Shown here: in pieces, positions 9,525-18,186 of the stretch
How positions within the stretch are numbered: position 1 is the stretch's first letter
Layout of the letters: each line of letters starts with the position of its first letter
Assembly: GCA_946999645.1 (NCBI GenBank)
Contig: CAMQDS010000010.1
Span: 7,887 to 71,886, forward strand
Direction of reading: 5' to 3'
Length of the DNA: 64,000 nt
DNA from: an uncultured Bacteroidales bacterium
GTDB lineage: Bacteria; Bacteroidota; Bacteroidia; Bacteroidales; UBA932
Translations under genes and position numbers: made by a program
Notes under the pieces: generated by a model
Told to the model about the DNA's origin: nothing
Seen by the model: only the letters and a program-made list of their open reading frames with translations
Database searches by the model: none

Positions 9525-11381
9525 ATGAAAAAACATATTTTTATTATGGCTATAGCCGCACTGACTGCTTGTGTCAAGACCATATCTCCAGAAGTTAAAA
9601 ACCTGGAAAACGAGCAATCCAAATATGTCAAATTTGAGATAGCTCCACCAAGGACAATTAATCCTTATAGCGGAGAAGAAATCACAACACGCTCTGCCAA
9701 ATATGATGACCTCAATTTTGAATTCAAATCTGGTTGCAACATTTGGGTGTATGACCTTACCACCAAAGAACTCGTAAATAATAAGCCAGAGGAAGGGTTA
9801 TATACATACTTTATGGCGGAAGAAATGAAACAGGTTCCGTGCACATATATTTTTCCATGGAAAGAGGATGTTATGATGAAACCTAAGAGATATTTAGCTT
9901 TTGCTATTTATAATATGGACGAATTACCTCCTCCTCAGACACTTGAAGAAGCAATGAATTTCAAGTATAAATTTAAAAATTACGACAGTTTCAAGAGCAA
10001 CGGCTTTCCAATGGCGAGTAAGCAGAACTTTTTAGTCAACTATACCAGTGATGGTTACCCCTACGTATCATCAATTTTTACTTTTGTACCGTTGGTGTCA
10101 TTATATGAAGTAGATTTCACACCTAAAGACAATCCAAAATTTGACATTGAAAAAGTTACTGTTCATAATGCTGCGAGAGTGATACTTCCTTTCAAACCTC
10201 AAACATCTTTCAAGGCAGAAAGCGAGGATGATGTACTTTCCGAAGATGATTATATGACAGTCGAAGAAATGAAAGCAAACAAGGGCTATCTCTATATGCT
10301 GGAAAATAGGCAGGGCGAAATATTTAACGATGAACTCTACCGTATTGAAAAAAACATTAAATCTGAACTCAAAGGAAAATGCTTCCCAACTTATATTGAA
10401 GTGAAACTTAAGGAACCCCTATCTAACGGCAAACCTAACGTTAAAAAATACTTCTGCGGTGCTGGAAAGACTGCCGAAGTGGAAAGGAATACACTTGTTC
10501 ATCTGTACTATGAAAAAAATAAGGAACCTGGAATTTCTATCACTGAAGACAAATTGAATGTTCTTTATGTTACTGAGAAGAAGTTTAAAGATTTGTCGAA
10601 GTATGATATGGATTTTCCGAAAGAAATTATTAGGAATTACTTTAATGGTGGTGAAGAGCAAAGAATAAAAATGGAAGTAACTCCTAAATATCATACAGCA
10701 ATCACTGTTGCAAAAATCAGTGATCCTACTATGGCAGACATTAAAATTAATAATGATACTGATGAGTTGTCAGTGATACCTAAAAAACTAGGAAGATTAA
10801 CTGTTACATTAACTCTTGATGGAAAAGAATTTAACTTTAATATAAATATCATACAGGAAGTGTCTTTTTATATTTCTGAAAAAGGATATATGTGTTTTAG
10901 TGATTTCGTACAAGGAGGAGATATAAAGGGTCTGATCCAGTGCTTTGTAGAAGGTAGCGTTACCGTGACTAATTTAGATCAAACCTTAACAACGTATACA
11001 GACTTTAAAGCAGTAAAAACACTTTTTACCATAAGAGATGTGGATACTTATCACTTCCTTCATTTTCCTGATAGCGATATTATTTATTATGTAAAAGAAA
11101 TGGAATCTCATGGATATGAGTCATATGATTCAGAATACCCTGTAAAAGGTGAAGATGGAAATCCGGTTTACAGAAAGGATTACGTTACTATGGCTGCAGG
11201 TCCAACGTGTATAAATGTGTCTATTGTATTACCAGACCATGTGTATTTAAAATATGATTATGCCAAGTCATCATCTTCACCATATAGAATAAGAAATTTC
11301 AATATTGTTTCCTCTGAAAGATTAAACTATCTTTGGAACTTGTCCCAATGGGATGACGATGGAGAAGATGACCGAGAATAA
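9525..11381 (+). CDS. Second large surface lipoprotein, fimbrillin/DUF4906-like (tentative)
   Basis: This is a 618-residue lipoprotein. The start MKKHIFIMAIAALTAC gives a short signal peptide with a lipobox Cys at position 16. Early in the mature protein are TRSAKYDDLNFEFKSGCNIWVYD and, near residue 190, FTFVPLVSLYEVDF, a pattern seen in Bacteroidales surface lipoproteins of the DUF4906/fimbrillin group. The C-terminal third is Ig-like (DELSVIPKKLGRLTVTLTLDG) and ends in an acidic tail (DDDGEDDRE). It forms a two-gene unit with the upstream lipoprotein, and the next gene starts 23 bases later on the same strand. It probably belongs to a surface adhesin or pilus-like structure, but the function is not proven by sequence. 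Confidence 0.6.
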   Translation: MKKHIFIMAIAALTACVKTISPEVKNLENEQSKYVKFEIAPPRTINPYSGEEITTRSAKYDDLNFEFKSGCNIWVYDLTTKELVNNKPEEGLYTYFMAEEMKQVPCTYIFPWKEDVMMKPKRYLAFAIYNMDELPPPQTLEEAMNFKYKFKNYDSFKSNGFPMASKQNFLVNYTSDGYPYVSSIFTFVPLVSLYEVDFTPKDNPKFDIEKVTVHNAARVILPFKPQTSFKAESEDDVLSEDDYMTVEEMKANKGYLYMLENRQGEIFNDELYRIEKNIKSELKGKCFPTYIEVKLKEPLSNGKPNVKKYFCGAGKTAEVERNTLVHLYYEKNKEPGISITEDKLNVLYVTEKKFKDLSKYDMDFPKEIIRNYFNGGEEQRIKMEVTPKYHTAITVAKISDPTMADIKINNDTDELSVIPKKLGRLTVTLTLDGKEFNFNINIIQEVSFYISEKGYMCFSDFVQGGDIKGLIQCFVEGSVTVTNLDQTLTTYTDFKAVKTLFTIRDVDTYHFLHFPDSDIIYYVKEMESHGYESYDSEYPVKGEDGNPVYRKDYVTMAAGPTCINVSIVLPDHVYLKYDYAKSSSSPYRIRNFNIVSSERLNYLWNLSQWDDDGEDDRE

Positions 11382-11404
11382 GAATTCATAGCACACTACC
11401 TCAA

Positions 11405-12616
11405 ATGACTGATTTTGAACAATTTATAATTGATAACGAATATTCAGATACTTCAGTGCTGTTACTTTCAAAAACCAAAGATAACGGAATTGACATAAAT
11501 CTTGCTGTCAATACTATTGATGGAAGAAAAAAATTGAAAAATAAACTGCCTCAGTGGTACAAAAATCCATCTCTTGTTTATCCAGACCGCTTAAGTGTAG
11601 AACAATGCAGTTCTGGTGAAACAGCAGAATACAAAGCAGATGTTGCAAAATCAATTATTGGAGGCAAAGGAAAAATAGCAGATATTACAGGGGGACTTGG
11701 CGTAGATACTTGGGCTTTTTCGCATATAGCTTCTGAAGTCCTATATAACGAACAAAACACAAAATTATATGAAGCAGTATGCAAAAACTTCATACAACTT
11801 AAGGCAAATAATATAATTACATTTAACGAAACCATATCCGCAGAAAACACCGCTTTTCTATTTAATAATTTCAAACCTGATTTAATATATATTGACCCTG
11901 CAAGACGTTCAAATACAGGTAAAAAAGTATTTAGAATTGCAGACTGTGAACCTAATTTACTCCTCTTAAAGGATAAACTATTCGAGTATACTAATGAAAT
12001 ATTAGTAAAATTGTCGCCGATGGCAGACACAAGCAAAATTTCAGAAGAACTGGGAAAGGAAGTAAGAGAAATACACATAATAGGTTCTAAAGGAGAATGT
12101 AAAGAATTACTTGTTCGTCTTAGTAAAGAAAGGCAAGACGATCCAATAATAAAAGTATATGATAATGGAGCCAGTATTACATTTTCTCAGAAAGAAGAGA
12201 ATATAGCAGAAGCCAATTTCATTGAAAATGATATAGACATTGTAGGTAAATATTTATTGGAACCAGGAAAGGCACTTATGAAAAGTGGATTTTTTAATGG
12301 ATTATCGGCAAGATATGGGCTTCAAAAATTCGACATATCAACACATCTTTATGTATGCTGCGACCTTCCAAAAGAAATAATTAAATTATGTAAAATATTT
12401 ATTATCAAGAAAATAACTAAACTAAATAAAAATTCTATAAAAGAACTTTCAAACAGTATAAAGGAAGCAGAGGTAACTTCTAAAAACATACCTATGACAA
12501 GTAATGAATTTCGTAAAAAATTAAAGGTGAAATCAGGTGGTAAATTCCACATATTCGGGATAAAAACAAAATCTATGGGAAATATGATATTAGTTGCAGA
12601 AAAAATAGTTTCATAA
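11405..12616 (+). CDS. THUMP-like domain SAM-dependent methyltransferase (PG_1098-type)
   Basis: This is a cytoplasmic class I methyltransferase of 403 residues found across Bacteroidota. The SAM-binding glycine motif is visible as GKIADITGGLGVDTWAF near residues 90-107. The Rossmann core continues with DLIYIDPARRSNTGKKVF near residues 159-177; DPAR corresponds to the catalytic motif position of DPPY-type methyltransferases. The C-terminal ~150 residues form the ferredoxin/THUMP-like part (KSGFFNGLSARYGLQKFDI). THUMP-containing methyltransferases usually modify RNA, so an RNA substrate is likely but not shown. It follows the lipoprotein genes by only 23 bases, yet its housekeeping character suggests that this is proximity rather than shared function. 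Confidence 0.82.
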   Translation: MTDFEQFIIDNEYSDTSVLLLSKTKDNGIDINLAVNTIDGRKKLKNKLPQWYKNPSLVYPDRLSVEQCSSGETAEYKADVAKSIIGGKGKIADITGGLGVDTWAFSHIASEVLYNEQNTKLYEAVCKNFIQLKANNIITFNETISAENTAFLFNNFKPDLIYIDPARRSNTGKKVFRIADCEPNLLLLKDKLFEYTNEILVKLSPMADTSKISEELGKEVREIHIIGSKGECKELLVRLSKERQDDPIIKVYDNGASITFSQKEENIAEANFIENDIDIVGKYLLEPGKALMKSGFFNGLSARYGLQKFDISTHLYVCCDLPKEIIKLCKIFIIKKITKLNKNSIKELSNSIKEAEVTSKNIPMTSNEFRKKLKVKSGGKFHIFGIKTKSMGNMILVAEKIVS

Positions 12617-12628
12617 TTATTTATTGAC

Positions 12629-12659
12629 TTTGAAAATCCTTTACCTTATGCTACTTTTG
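12629..12659 (+). promoter_or_regulatory. Bacteroidota-type promoter for the AspT/YidE-family transporter
   Basis: A -33 TTTG (12629-12632) and a -7 box TACTTTTG (12652-12659) are separated by 19 bases, matching the major sigma factor consensus. The start codon lies 25 bases beyond the -7 box. Confidence 0.7.
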
Positions 12660-12684
12660 CAGTTTTATTGTAATAATAGACAAT

Positions 12685-14328
12685 ATGCTTACATATGGTT
12701 CATCTCTGCATGCTGTTGCAATGATACTATTCTTAGTAGCAATAGGATTAGTGTTAGGCAGGATTAAAATTGCAGGAATTTCTCTTGGCTCAACCTTTGT
12801 CTTTTTCTGTGGAATTATAGCAGGTCATTTAGGCTATGATATTGACCCGAAGATGAGACTGTTTGCTCAAGACTTCGGACTTATAATATTTGTATATTCG
12901 CTTGGTATTCAAGTAGGTCCTGGTTTTTTTAATTCATTCAGAAAAGGTGGCATTGAACTCAATCTGATAGGTTTCGGCGTAATATTTATCGGTACTGCAA
13001 TGTCAATCCTATGCAGTTATATACTTCCTGTAAGCCTACCAGATATGGTGGGAATACTATGTGGAGCAAGTACTAACACGCCAGCGCTCGGAGCAGCGCA
13101 ACAATCTCTGCAACAGTTAGGAATGGATAGCAGCGGACCGGCATTAGGATGTGCAGTTACCTATCCATTAGGGGTCATTGGAGTTATCATAGCACTCATA
13201 ATATTGAGAAAATTTGTCGTAAAACCGTCAGAAGTACACAATACAGGCAAATTAGATGAGGCTAATACTTATATAGCTACATTTATTGTAAATAACCCTG
13301 AAATTTTCGGAAAAAGTATTTTAGAAATTGCACATAGCAGCACTGATAAATTTATAATTTCAAGAATATGGAGAAGAGGTGATGTTATACTTCCAAACTC
13401 TGGTAGTCTATTGGAAAAAGGTGATCGGTTACTCATAATCACAAATCCACACGACGAGGCAGACCTCACCAGAATATTTGGAGAAAAAGAAGCAAAAGAT
13501 TGGAATAGTACCAATATAGATTGGAATAAAATAGATCCTCACTTTGTATCTCACTGCGTTGTTGTCACAAGGTCAGAAATAAATGGTAAAACTATTGGTT
13601 CATTACGATTAAGAAATCGTTTCGGCGTAAATATAAGTAGAGTATTGCGTTCTGGTATCATTCTATTAGCCACACCCGATCTTGTTATTAGAACAGGTGA
13701 CAGATTGATTGTGGTGGGAATGGACAATGATATGGATAAGGTTGAAGATTTGCTCGGAAATACAGTTAAAAATTTGGACGAACCTAACTTAGTATCAATA
13801 TGTATAGGCATAGTCTTAGGACTTATACTCGGTTCAGTGCCAATCGTAATTCCTGGTATCTCTGCTCCTGTAAAATTGGGACTTGCAGGTGGTCCTATAA
13901 TCATAGGTATACTTATGGGAGCATTCGGGCCTAAGATACACATGGTTACATACACGACAGACAGTGCTAACCTTATGTTACGCCGTCTCGGACTATCGAT
14001 GTACCTTGCATGTCTTGGAATGGGTTCAGGTTCAAAATTCTTTGAGACAGTATTTCGTCCTGAAGGTTTGCTTTGGCTTACACTCGGATTTGTGATTGCA
14101 GTAATTCCAGTGCTAATAATGGGATTTTTCGCAATAAAAGTAAATCATATTGATTTTGGTTCAGTATCTGGTATGTTATGCGGTGCAATGGCGAACCCAA
14201 TGGCTCTTAATTATGCTGCGGAAAACATAAAAAATAACCATCCTGCACTCTCATATACACAAGTTTACCCTTTATGTATGTTCATAAGGGTAATTATTGC
14301 ACAACTTACAATCCTATTTTTTATATAG
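12685..14328 (+). CDS. AspT/YidE-family antiporter with two TrkA-C domains
   Basis: This is an inner-membrane transporter of the aspartate:alanine exchanger (AAE) family, 547 residues. It has the family's two duplicated membrane halves (residues ~5-180 and ~370-547), each with the GILCGASTNTPALGAAQQ / GMLCGAMANPMALNYAA type of signature. Between them lie two TrkA-C (RCK-C) regulatory domains, seen as NNPEIFGKSILEIAHSS...GDRLLIITNP and RSEINGKTIGSLRLRNRF...GDRLIVVGMD. The substrate is unknown. AspT exchanges aspartate for alanine, but most members with TrkA-C domains are uncharacterised. It has its own promoter and a strong terminator, so it is probably monocistronic. Confidence 0.88.
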   Translation: MLTYGSSLHAVAMILFLVAIGLVLGRIKIAGISLGSTFVFFCGIIAGHLGYDIDPKMRLFAQDFGLIIFVYSLGIQVGPGFFNSFRKGGIELNLIGFGVIFIGTAMSILCSYILPVSLPDMVGILCGASTNTPALGAAQQSLQQLGMDSSGPALGCAVTYPLGVIGVIIALIILRKFVVKPSEVHNTGKLDEANTYIATFIVNNPEIFGKSILEIAHSSTDKFIISRIWRRGDVILPNSGSLLEKGDRLLIITNPHDEADLTRIFGEKEAKDWNSTNIDWNKIDPHFVSHCVVVTRSEINGKTIGSLRLRNRFGVNISRVLRSGIILLATPDLVIRTGDRLIVVGMDNDMDKVEDLLGNTVKNLDEPNLVSICIGIVLGLILGSVPIVIPGISAPVKLGLAGGPIIIGILMGAFGPKIHMVTYTTDSANLMLRRLGLSMYLACLGMGSGSKFFETVFRPEGLLWLTLGFVIAVIPVLIMGFFAIKVNHIDFGSVSGMLCGAMANPMALNYAAENIKNNHPALSYTQVYPLCMFIRVIIAQLTILFFI

Positions 14329-14345
14329 AGCCTATTTACAATATG

Positions 14346-14388
14346 AAAGGATTGCTATTTTATCAGAGACTAAATAGCAATCCTTTTT
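14346..14388 (+). terminator. Rho-independent terminator after the AspT-like gene
   Basis: A 15-bp perfect stem, AAAGGATTGCTATTT paired with AAATAGCAATCCTTT, has an 11-base loop and runs into further T residues, 18 bases after the stop codon. It may work in both directions and also insulate the leftward mgsA gene. Confidence 0.85.
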
Positions 14389-14434
14389 GCTGTCAAAGTG
14401 GGTTTATTCCTATGCTCTAAATTTCAGCACTTCA

Positions 14435-14893
14435 TTATAATTTTCTATTCTTATAAGACTCTATACAAGATGGAATAATCCTATTATAATCCTTACTTGA
14501 AAATAATGGCGATGAAATAATGTAATCTGCTGTACTCCTATTAGTTGCAAAAGGAATATTGTAGAGTGAAGCAAGCCTTACCAACCCCATAACATCGTTC
14601 TGATGTCCCTGCATTATCAAATTGTCACAAAAAAATACAAGCATATCAACCTTACCCTCTGCTATCATTGCTCCCATTTCAAAATCTCCACCAAGAGGAC
14701 CACTCAGTAACGAAGTTATTTTAGGCATATTCTTCTCCCCTACTTCTTCTTTCATAACCATAGTTGCCAGTCTACCTGTAGTGCCAGTACAAAACAAATT
14801 GCAGTCTTTTAAAGAACCAGCATTAAACCTTATCCAACTCATTAATTCCTGTTTACGCGAATCATGCGCAACTAAAGCAATATTTTTTACCAT
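14435..14893 (-). CDS. mgsA: Methylglyoxal synthase
   Basis: This enzyme converts dihydroxyacetone phosphate to methylglyoxal and phosphate, bypassing lower glycolysis when phosphate is short. The 152-residue length is normal. Visible family residues are H10, D11 and K14 (VAHDSRK), the phosphate-binding TGTTG (36-40), SGPLGGD (64-70, including the catalytic-position Asp), and D90, H97 and D100 in FCDNLIMQGHQND. It lies 12 bases downstream of an AraC-family regulator gene on the same strand, so the two are probably co-transcribed. The pairing suggests control by sugar availability, which is inference. Its downstream end faces the terminator of the rightward transporter gene. Confidence 0.93.
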   Translation of the reverse strand: MVKNIALVAHDSRKQELMSWIRFNAGSLKDCNLFCTGTTGRLATMVMKEEVGEKNMPKITSLLSGPLGGDFEMGAMIAEGKVDMLVFFCDNLIMQGHQNDVMGLVRLASLYNIPFATNRSTADYIISSPLFSSKDYNRIIPSCIESYKNRKL

Positions 14894-14905
14894 ACTATTA
14901 TTCTT

Positions 14906-15814
14906 TTAAAAATTATTATTTTCAATATTTATACCTTGTGTCATATCCCTATATTCTGTCGGAGTTCTCCCTTCCTTATTTTTAAATACAGTAAAGAAAT
15001 ACTCAAAATATTCAAAACCAACCTCTCCTGCAATTTCCTTTATAGACAATGATGTATTTGTCAGCATTTCCTTAGCCTTAGACATTTTAACTTCTAAAAT
15101 ATATTGTGCTGGGGAAAAACCTGTATAAAACTTAAATATTTTACGGAAATTTGAATATCCCATATTCACACTATCAGCAAGTCCGGTTGGTGTTATAATC
15201 GCATATTTCTCATTCACTAACGTTCTTGCCTTGGATATGGTATCTATAATCCTCGATGACTTTAATGAATAATTCCTATTATAAAAATAAGCGGCTCCGA
15301 ATAAATGATTTAGAATTCCATACAACAACTGCTGATAACCTGATTTCTGCTCCACAGCTGTCCGTATCGCTTTTTTATACAAACTGATTATTTCTTCATT
15401 TAAGCCTACAGGCAGAACTGGGACTTCTTTTGAAAAGAAATTTTCGGACTCTAATTGTTCTATTAAATCACCCTGAAATCCAATCCAATATTCCTCCCAC
15501 CCAGTTTTATAATCAGGATAATATGAATGCCATTCTCCAGGAAACAGCATGAAAAAATAACCTTGTCCTATCTGAATACCATTATCCCTGCCCAAAGTTT
15601 CAGAATATAATACTCCCTTTCCCTTACTTATATATAGCAATTGATATTCATTCAGAATACGACCTTTTTGTGATGAAAACAAATATCTTGAAGGGTGATC
15701 TGAAGGAGGATATGGCATTCCTGGCCCTACTTCCTGACACCCCACGGAATTTATTGTAAGTTTCCATTTATGGTCATTAGGGTTTGATAATAGATATTTT
15801 TGATGTATATACAT
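14906..15814 (-). CDS. AraC-family transcriptional regulator with cupin-type sensor domain
   Basis: This is a 302-residue regulator. Residues ~15-165 form an AraC-type ligand-binding cupin domain (YLFSSQKGRILNEYQLLYISKGKG, FFMLFPGEWHSYYPD). The C-terminal ~100 residues hold two helix-turn-helix units: PTGLADSVNMGYSNFRKIFK and SIKEIAGEVGFEYFEYFFTVFKNKEGRTPTEYR, the classic AraC signature. Regulators of this class usually respond to a sugar. It is divergent from the GH29 fucosidase gene, with a shared 134-base intergenic region, and is followed by mgsA. A role in controlling the fucosidase is the natural guess, but no operator repeats were found that I would trust. Confidence 0.92.
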   Translation of the reverse strand: MYIHQKYLLSNPNDHKWKLTINSVGCQEVGPGMPYPPSDHPSRYLFSSQKGRILNEYQLLYISKGKGVLYSETLGRDNGIQIGQGYFFMLFPGEWHSYYPDYKTGWEEYWIGFQGDLIEQLESENFFSKEVPVLPVGLNEEIISLYKKAIRTAVEQKSGYQQLLYGILNHLFGAAYFYNRNYSLKSSRIIDTISKARTLVNEKYAIITPTGLADSVNMGYSNFRKIFKFYTGFSPAQYILEVKMSKAKEMLTNTSLSIKEIAGEVGFEYFEYFFTVFKNKEGRTPTEYRDMTQGINIENNNF

Positions 15815-15906
15815 ACAGTTTTAGTATTATTTATATAAACTGCAACTAAAGGCAACTTATTATTTTGCAATTTAATAATTTTAAATAGATTTAGTACATT
15901 TTTAGT

Positions 15907-15914
15907 TATTTTTG
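15907..15914 (+). promoter_or_regulatory. -7 box for the fucosidase gene
   Basis: TATTTTTG matches TAnnTTTG and lies 34 bases before the start codon of the GH29 gene. The -33 element is not obvious, which would fit activator control by the divergent AraC-type regulator. Confidence 0.45.
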
Positions 15915-15948
15915 TACAATATGAACTAATAATCAAATCAATTTAAAA

Positions 15949-17259
15949 ATGAAGCATAAAATAACAATTATCTTGCTCCTATTATTCACAACAATTTCTC
16001 TTTCTGCTGCAAACTATATTCCGTCAGAAGGGAATTTGAAAGCAAGAGAAAAATTTCAGGATGCAAAATTCGGAATATTCATACATTGGGGATTTTACTC
16101 AATGCTTGCAGATGGCGAATGGATAATGAATAGCCGTGAAATAAATTATAAAGAATATGCCAGACTTGCGGGAGGATTTTACCCATCACAATTTAATGCA
16201 GATAAATGGGTTAGTACAATAAAAGCATCTGGGGCAAAATATATAACCATAACCTCGCGTCATCATGATGGTTTTTCTATGTTTGGAACGAAACAGAGTA
16301 CATACAATATAGTTGATGCAACTCCATTCAGAAGAGATATTCTGAAAGAACTTAAAGATGCATGTGAAAAAGAAAATGTTACATTAAACTTCTATTATTC
16401 TTTATTAGACTGGTATAGACTTGATTATCCAATTGGAGAGAGCGGAAGACATACTGGCAGACCAACAAATAAACAGAATTGGAGAAGTTACTATAACTTC
16501 ATGAAAGCCCAATTAAAAGAATTACTTACAGAATACGGTAATCCTGGTATGATATGGTTTGATGGAGAATGGGATCATAAAAAAGACAAAAAACCTTTTG
16601 ATTGGGAATTGGAACAGTTATATTCTTATATGCATAAAATTAAGCCTGACTGTCTTATAGCAAATAACCACCATCATGCCATTTTACAGGGAGAAGATGT
16701 TCAATTATTTGAAAAAGATCTTCCAGGCGAAAATAAGGCTGGGATGTCAGGAGGGGTTAAAATCGGAAGTTTACCTCTTGAGACCTGCGAAACAATGAAC
16801 AATTCCTGGGGCTACAATATTACAGATAAAAACTATAAGTCGGCAAAGGAGATTATAAGATTACTCGTAAATGCAGCGGGAAAAGGAGGCAACCTCTTAC
16901 TTAATATTGGACCAAGACCTGACGGTAATATTCCAGATGAAGCAGTAAGCCTCCTTCAAGAAGTCGGTCAATGGCTTTCCAACTATGGAGAAAGCATATA
17001 TGGTACAAGAGCTGGTCTTTTTCCACCACAATACTGGGGTGCCTCTACAACAAAAAACAATATCGTATACATTCATATACTCAATTACAATAATAAAAAC
17101 ATATATCTTCCTACAGGAAATATTAAATTTAAAAATATCTCATTGTATGGAAAAGATGTGAAACTAAGGTTTAAAAAATGTAATGAGGGAATATTAGTTG
17201 AACTACCTGAAATTCCGACAGGAATTGATTATATACTTAAACTTGAAAAAGTTAAATAG
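15949..17259 (+). CDS. Alpha-L-fucosidase, GH29 family
   Basis: This is a secreted or periplasmic enzyme of 436 residues that removes terminal L-fucose from glycans by the retaining mechanism. A signal peptide (MKHKITIILLLLFTTISLSAA) is followed by the GH29 barrel. The barrel shows FGIFIHWGFYSMLADGEWIM (40-60), ITSRHHDGFSMF (101-112) and the nucleophile region MIWFDGEWDH with Asp at about 205. The acid/base is not fixed in position in this family and cannot be assigned by eye. There is no C-terminal carbohydrate-binding module of note. Being shorter than many GH29 enzymes, it resembles the single-domain group. Host mucin or dietary fucosylated glycans are the likely targets. The divergent AraC regulator may control it. 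Confidence 0.93.
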   Translation: MKHKITIILLLLFTTISLSAANYIPSEGNLKAREKFQDAKFGIFIHWGFYSMLADGEWIMNSREINYKEYARLAGGFYPSQFNADKWVSTIKASGAKYITITSRHHDGFSMFGTKQSTYNIVDATPFRRDILKELKDACEKENVTLNFYYSLLDWYRLDYPIGESGRHTGRPTNKQNWRSYYNFMKAQLKELLTEYGNPGMIWFDGEWDHKKDKKPFDWELEQLYSYMHKIKPDCLIANNHHHAILQGEDVQLFEKDLPGENKAGMSGGVKIGSLPLETCETMNNSWGYNITDKNYKSAKEIIRLLVNAAGKGGNLLLNIGPRPDGNIPDEAVSLLQEVGQWLSNYGESIYGTRAGLFPPQYWGASTTKNNIVYIHILNYNNKNIYLPTGNIKFKNISLYGKDVKLRFKKCNEGILVELPEIPTGIDYILKLEKVK

Positions 17260-17327
17260 TGTATTACAATATTATAAAAATTCTAATTTTTATCTTATCA
17301 AAATTAGTAATCCTCATAATAAAAGGT

Positions 17328-17335
17328 TATCTTTG
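17328..17335 (+). promoter_or_regulatory. -7 box for the superoxide reductase gene
   Basis: TATCTTTG is an excellent match to TAnnTTTG and lies 20 bases before the start codon. The -33 region has no clear TTG. Confidence 0.6.
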
Positions 17336-17355
17336 CATAAAACAATTAAATTTAT

Positions 17356-17745
17356 ATGGCTATGATAGAAATAAAGCAAGTTTATAAATGTGCAAAATGT
17401 GGTAATATTGTAGAAGTTCTGCATGCAGGAGGTGGTACACTATCTTGTTGCGATGCTCCTATGGAGTTTCTTACAGAAAATACCACTGATGCTGCTAAAG
17501 AAAAGCATGTACCTGTTATAGAAAAAATAGAAGGTGGATATAGGGTAAGTGTAGGTTCAATTGAACATCCAATGCTTGAAGCTCACTTCATACAGTGGAT
17601 AGAACTTATAACAGAAACAGAAGTGCTGCGTAAACATTTATCTCCAGGAGAGAAACCTGTAGCAGAGTTTAAAACAAATTCTAAGGCTATAAAAGCAAGA
17701 GAATATTGTAATCTTCATGGTTTATGGGCTGCAGAAGTGAAGTAA
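17356..17745 (+). CDS. dfx: Desulfoferrodoxin (class I superoxide reductase)
   Basis: This small cytoplasmic iron protein reduces superoxide to hydrogen peroxide without making oxygen, a defence typical of anaerobes. The N-terminal desulforedoxin domain has its four Fe-binding Cys at 12, 15, 31 and 32 (CAKC and CC). The catalytic domain shows the EKH motif (49-51) and the His4Cys iron ligands H51, H71, H77, C118 and H121 (CNLHG). All key residues are present and the length (129) is normal. The rubredoxin gene lies tail-to-tail 73 bases downstream, with a shared terminator between them. Rubredoxin is the usual electron donor for this enzyme. Confidence 0.96.
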   Translation: MAMIEIKQVYKCAKCGNIVEVLHAGGGTLSCCDAPMEFLTENTTDAAKEKHVPVIEKIEGGYRVSVGSIEHPMLEAHFIQWIELITETEVLRKHLSPGEKPVAEFKTNSKAIKAREYCNLHGLWAAEVK

Positions 17746-17765
17746 AATAAAATCATATACAAAAT

Positions 17766-17801
17766 GAACCCCGACAGTTTAATTTAAAACTTTCGGGGTT
17801 C
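17766..17801. terminator. Bidirectional terminator between superoxide reductase and rubredoxin genes
   Basis: The stem is GAACCCCGA-C-AGTTT / AAACT-T-TCGGGGTTC with a short AT loop. A T-rich run follows on the plus strand and an A-rich run precedes it, so it can end both convergent transcripts. Confidence 0.85.
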
Positions 17802-17818
17802 TTAATTTTTAGTCTATT

Positions 17819-17983
17819 TTATTCCTCTACAGGACTGAAATCTGATTTTCCAACGCCACATAATGGACATACCCAATCATCTGGTAAATCTTCAAAAGAA
17901 GTTCCCGGAGCTATTCCACTATCAGGGTCACCTACCTGCGGATCATATTCATATCCACATACATCACATACATATTTCTTCAT
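17819..17983 (-). CDS. Rubredoxin
   Basis: This is a 54-residue one-iron electron carrier. Both Fe-binding CxxC pairs are present: YVCDVCGYEYDP at the N-terminus and DDWVCPLCGVGKSDF near the C-terminus, with the usual aromatic core residues. It starts at an ATG on the minus strand and ends at TAA 18 bases from the shared terminator. It is convergent with the desulfoferrodoxin gene, whose product it probably reduces. The protein is too short for common ORF cut-offs but is unmistakable. Confidence 0.96.
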   Translation of the reverse strand: MKKYVCDVCGYEYDPQVGDPDSGIAPGTSFEDLPDDWVCPLCGVGKSDFSPVEE

Positions 17984-18154
17984 ATTCAAGATAATTTAAG
18001 ATTCTCTATTAACTTCTGCCTGCAAATATAGTAATTTTTAAGAAATTAACATATATCATATTTCTAAAGTTAGACTCGTCAAAGTGTAGCAAAATCTATA
18101 TAAGATTTAAGATCCATATAATCATTTATCAATCTAAAAGTGAAATAAATTTAC

Positions 18155-18162
18155 TAATTTTG
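18155..18162 (+). promoter_or_regulatory. -7 box for the efflux operon
   Basis: TAATTTTG matches TAnnTTTG and lies 24 bases before the TolC-family start codon. No convincing -33 element was seen. Confidence 0.5.
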
Positions 18163-18186
18163 TGATACATATAAAATCTATTTTTG

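Noticed and set aside
11578..12078. Long antisense open frame opposite the methyltransferase gene
   Set aside because: It is low-complexity Ser/Leu/Ile-rich sequence mirroring a well-supported coding frame, with no motif or spacing that supports translation.
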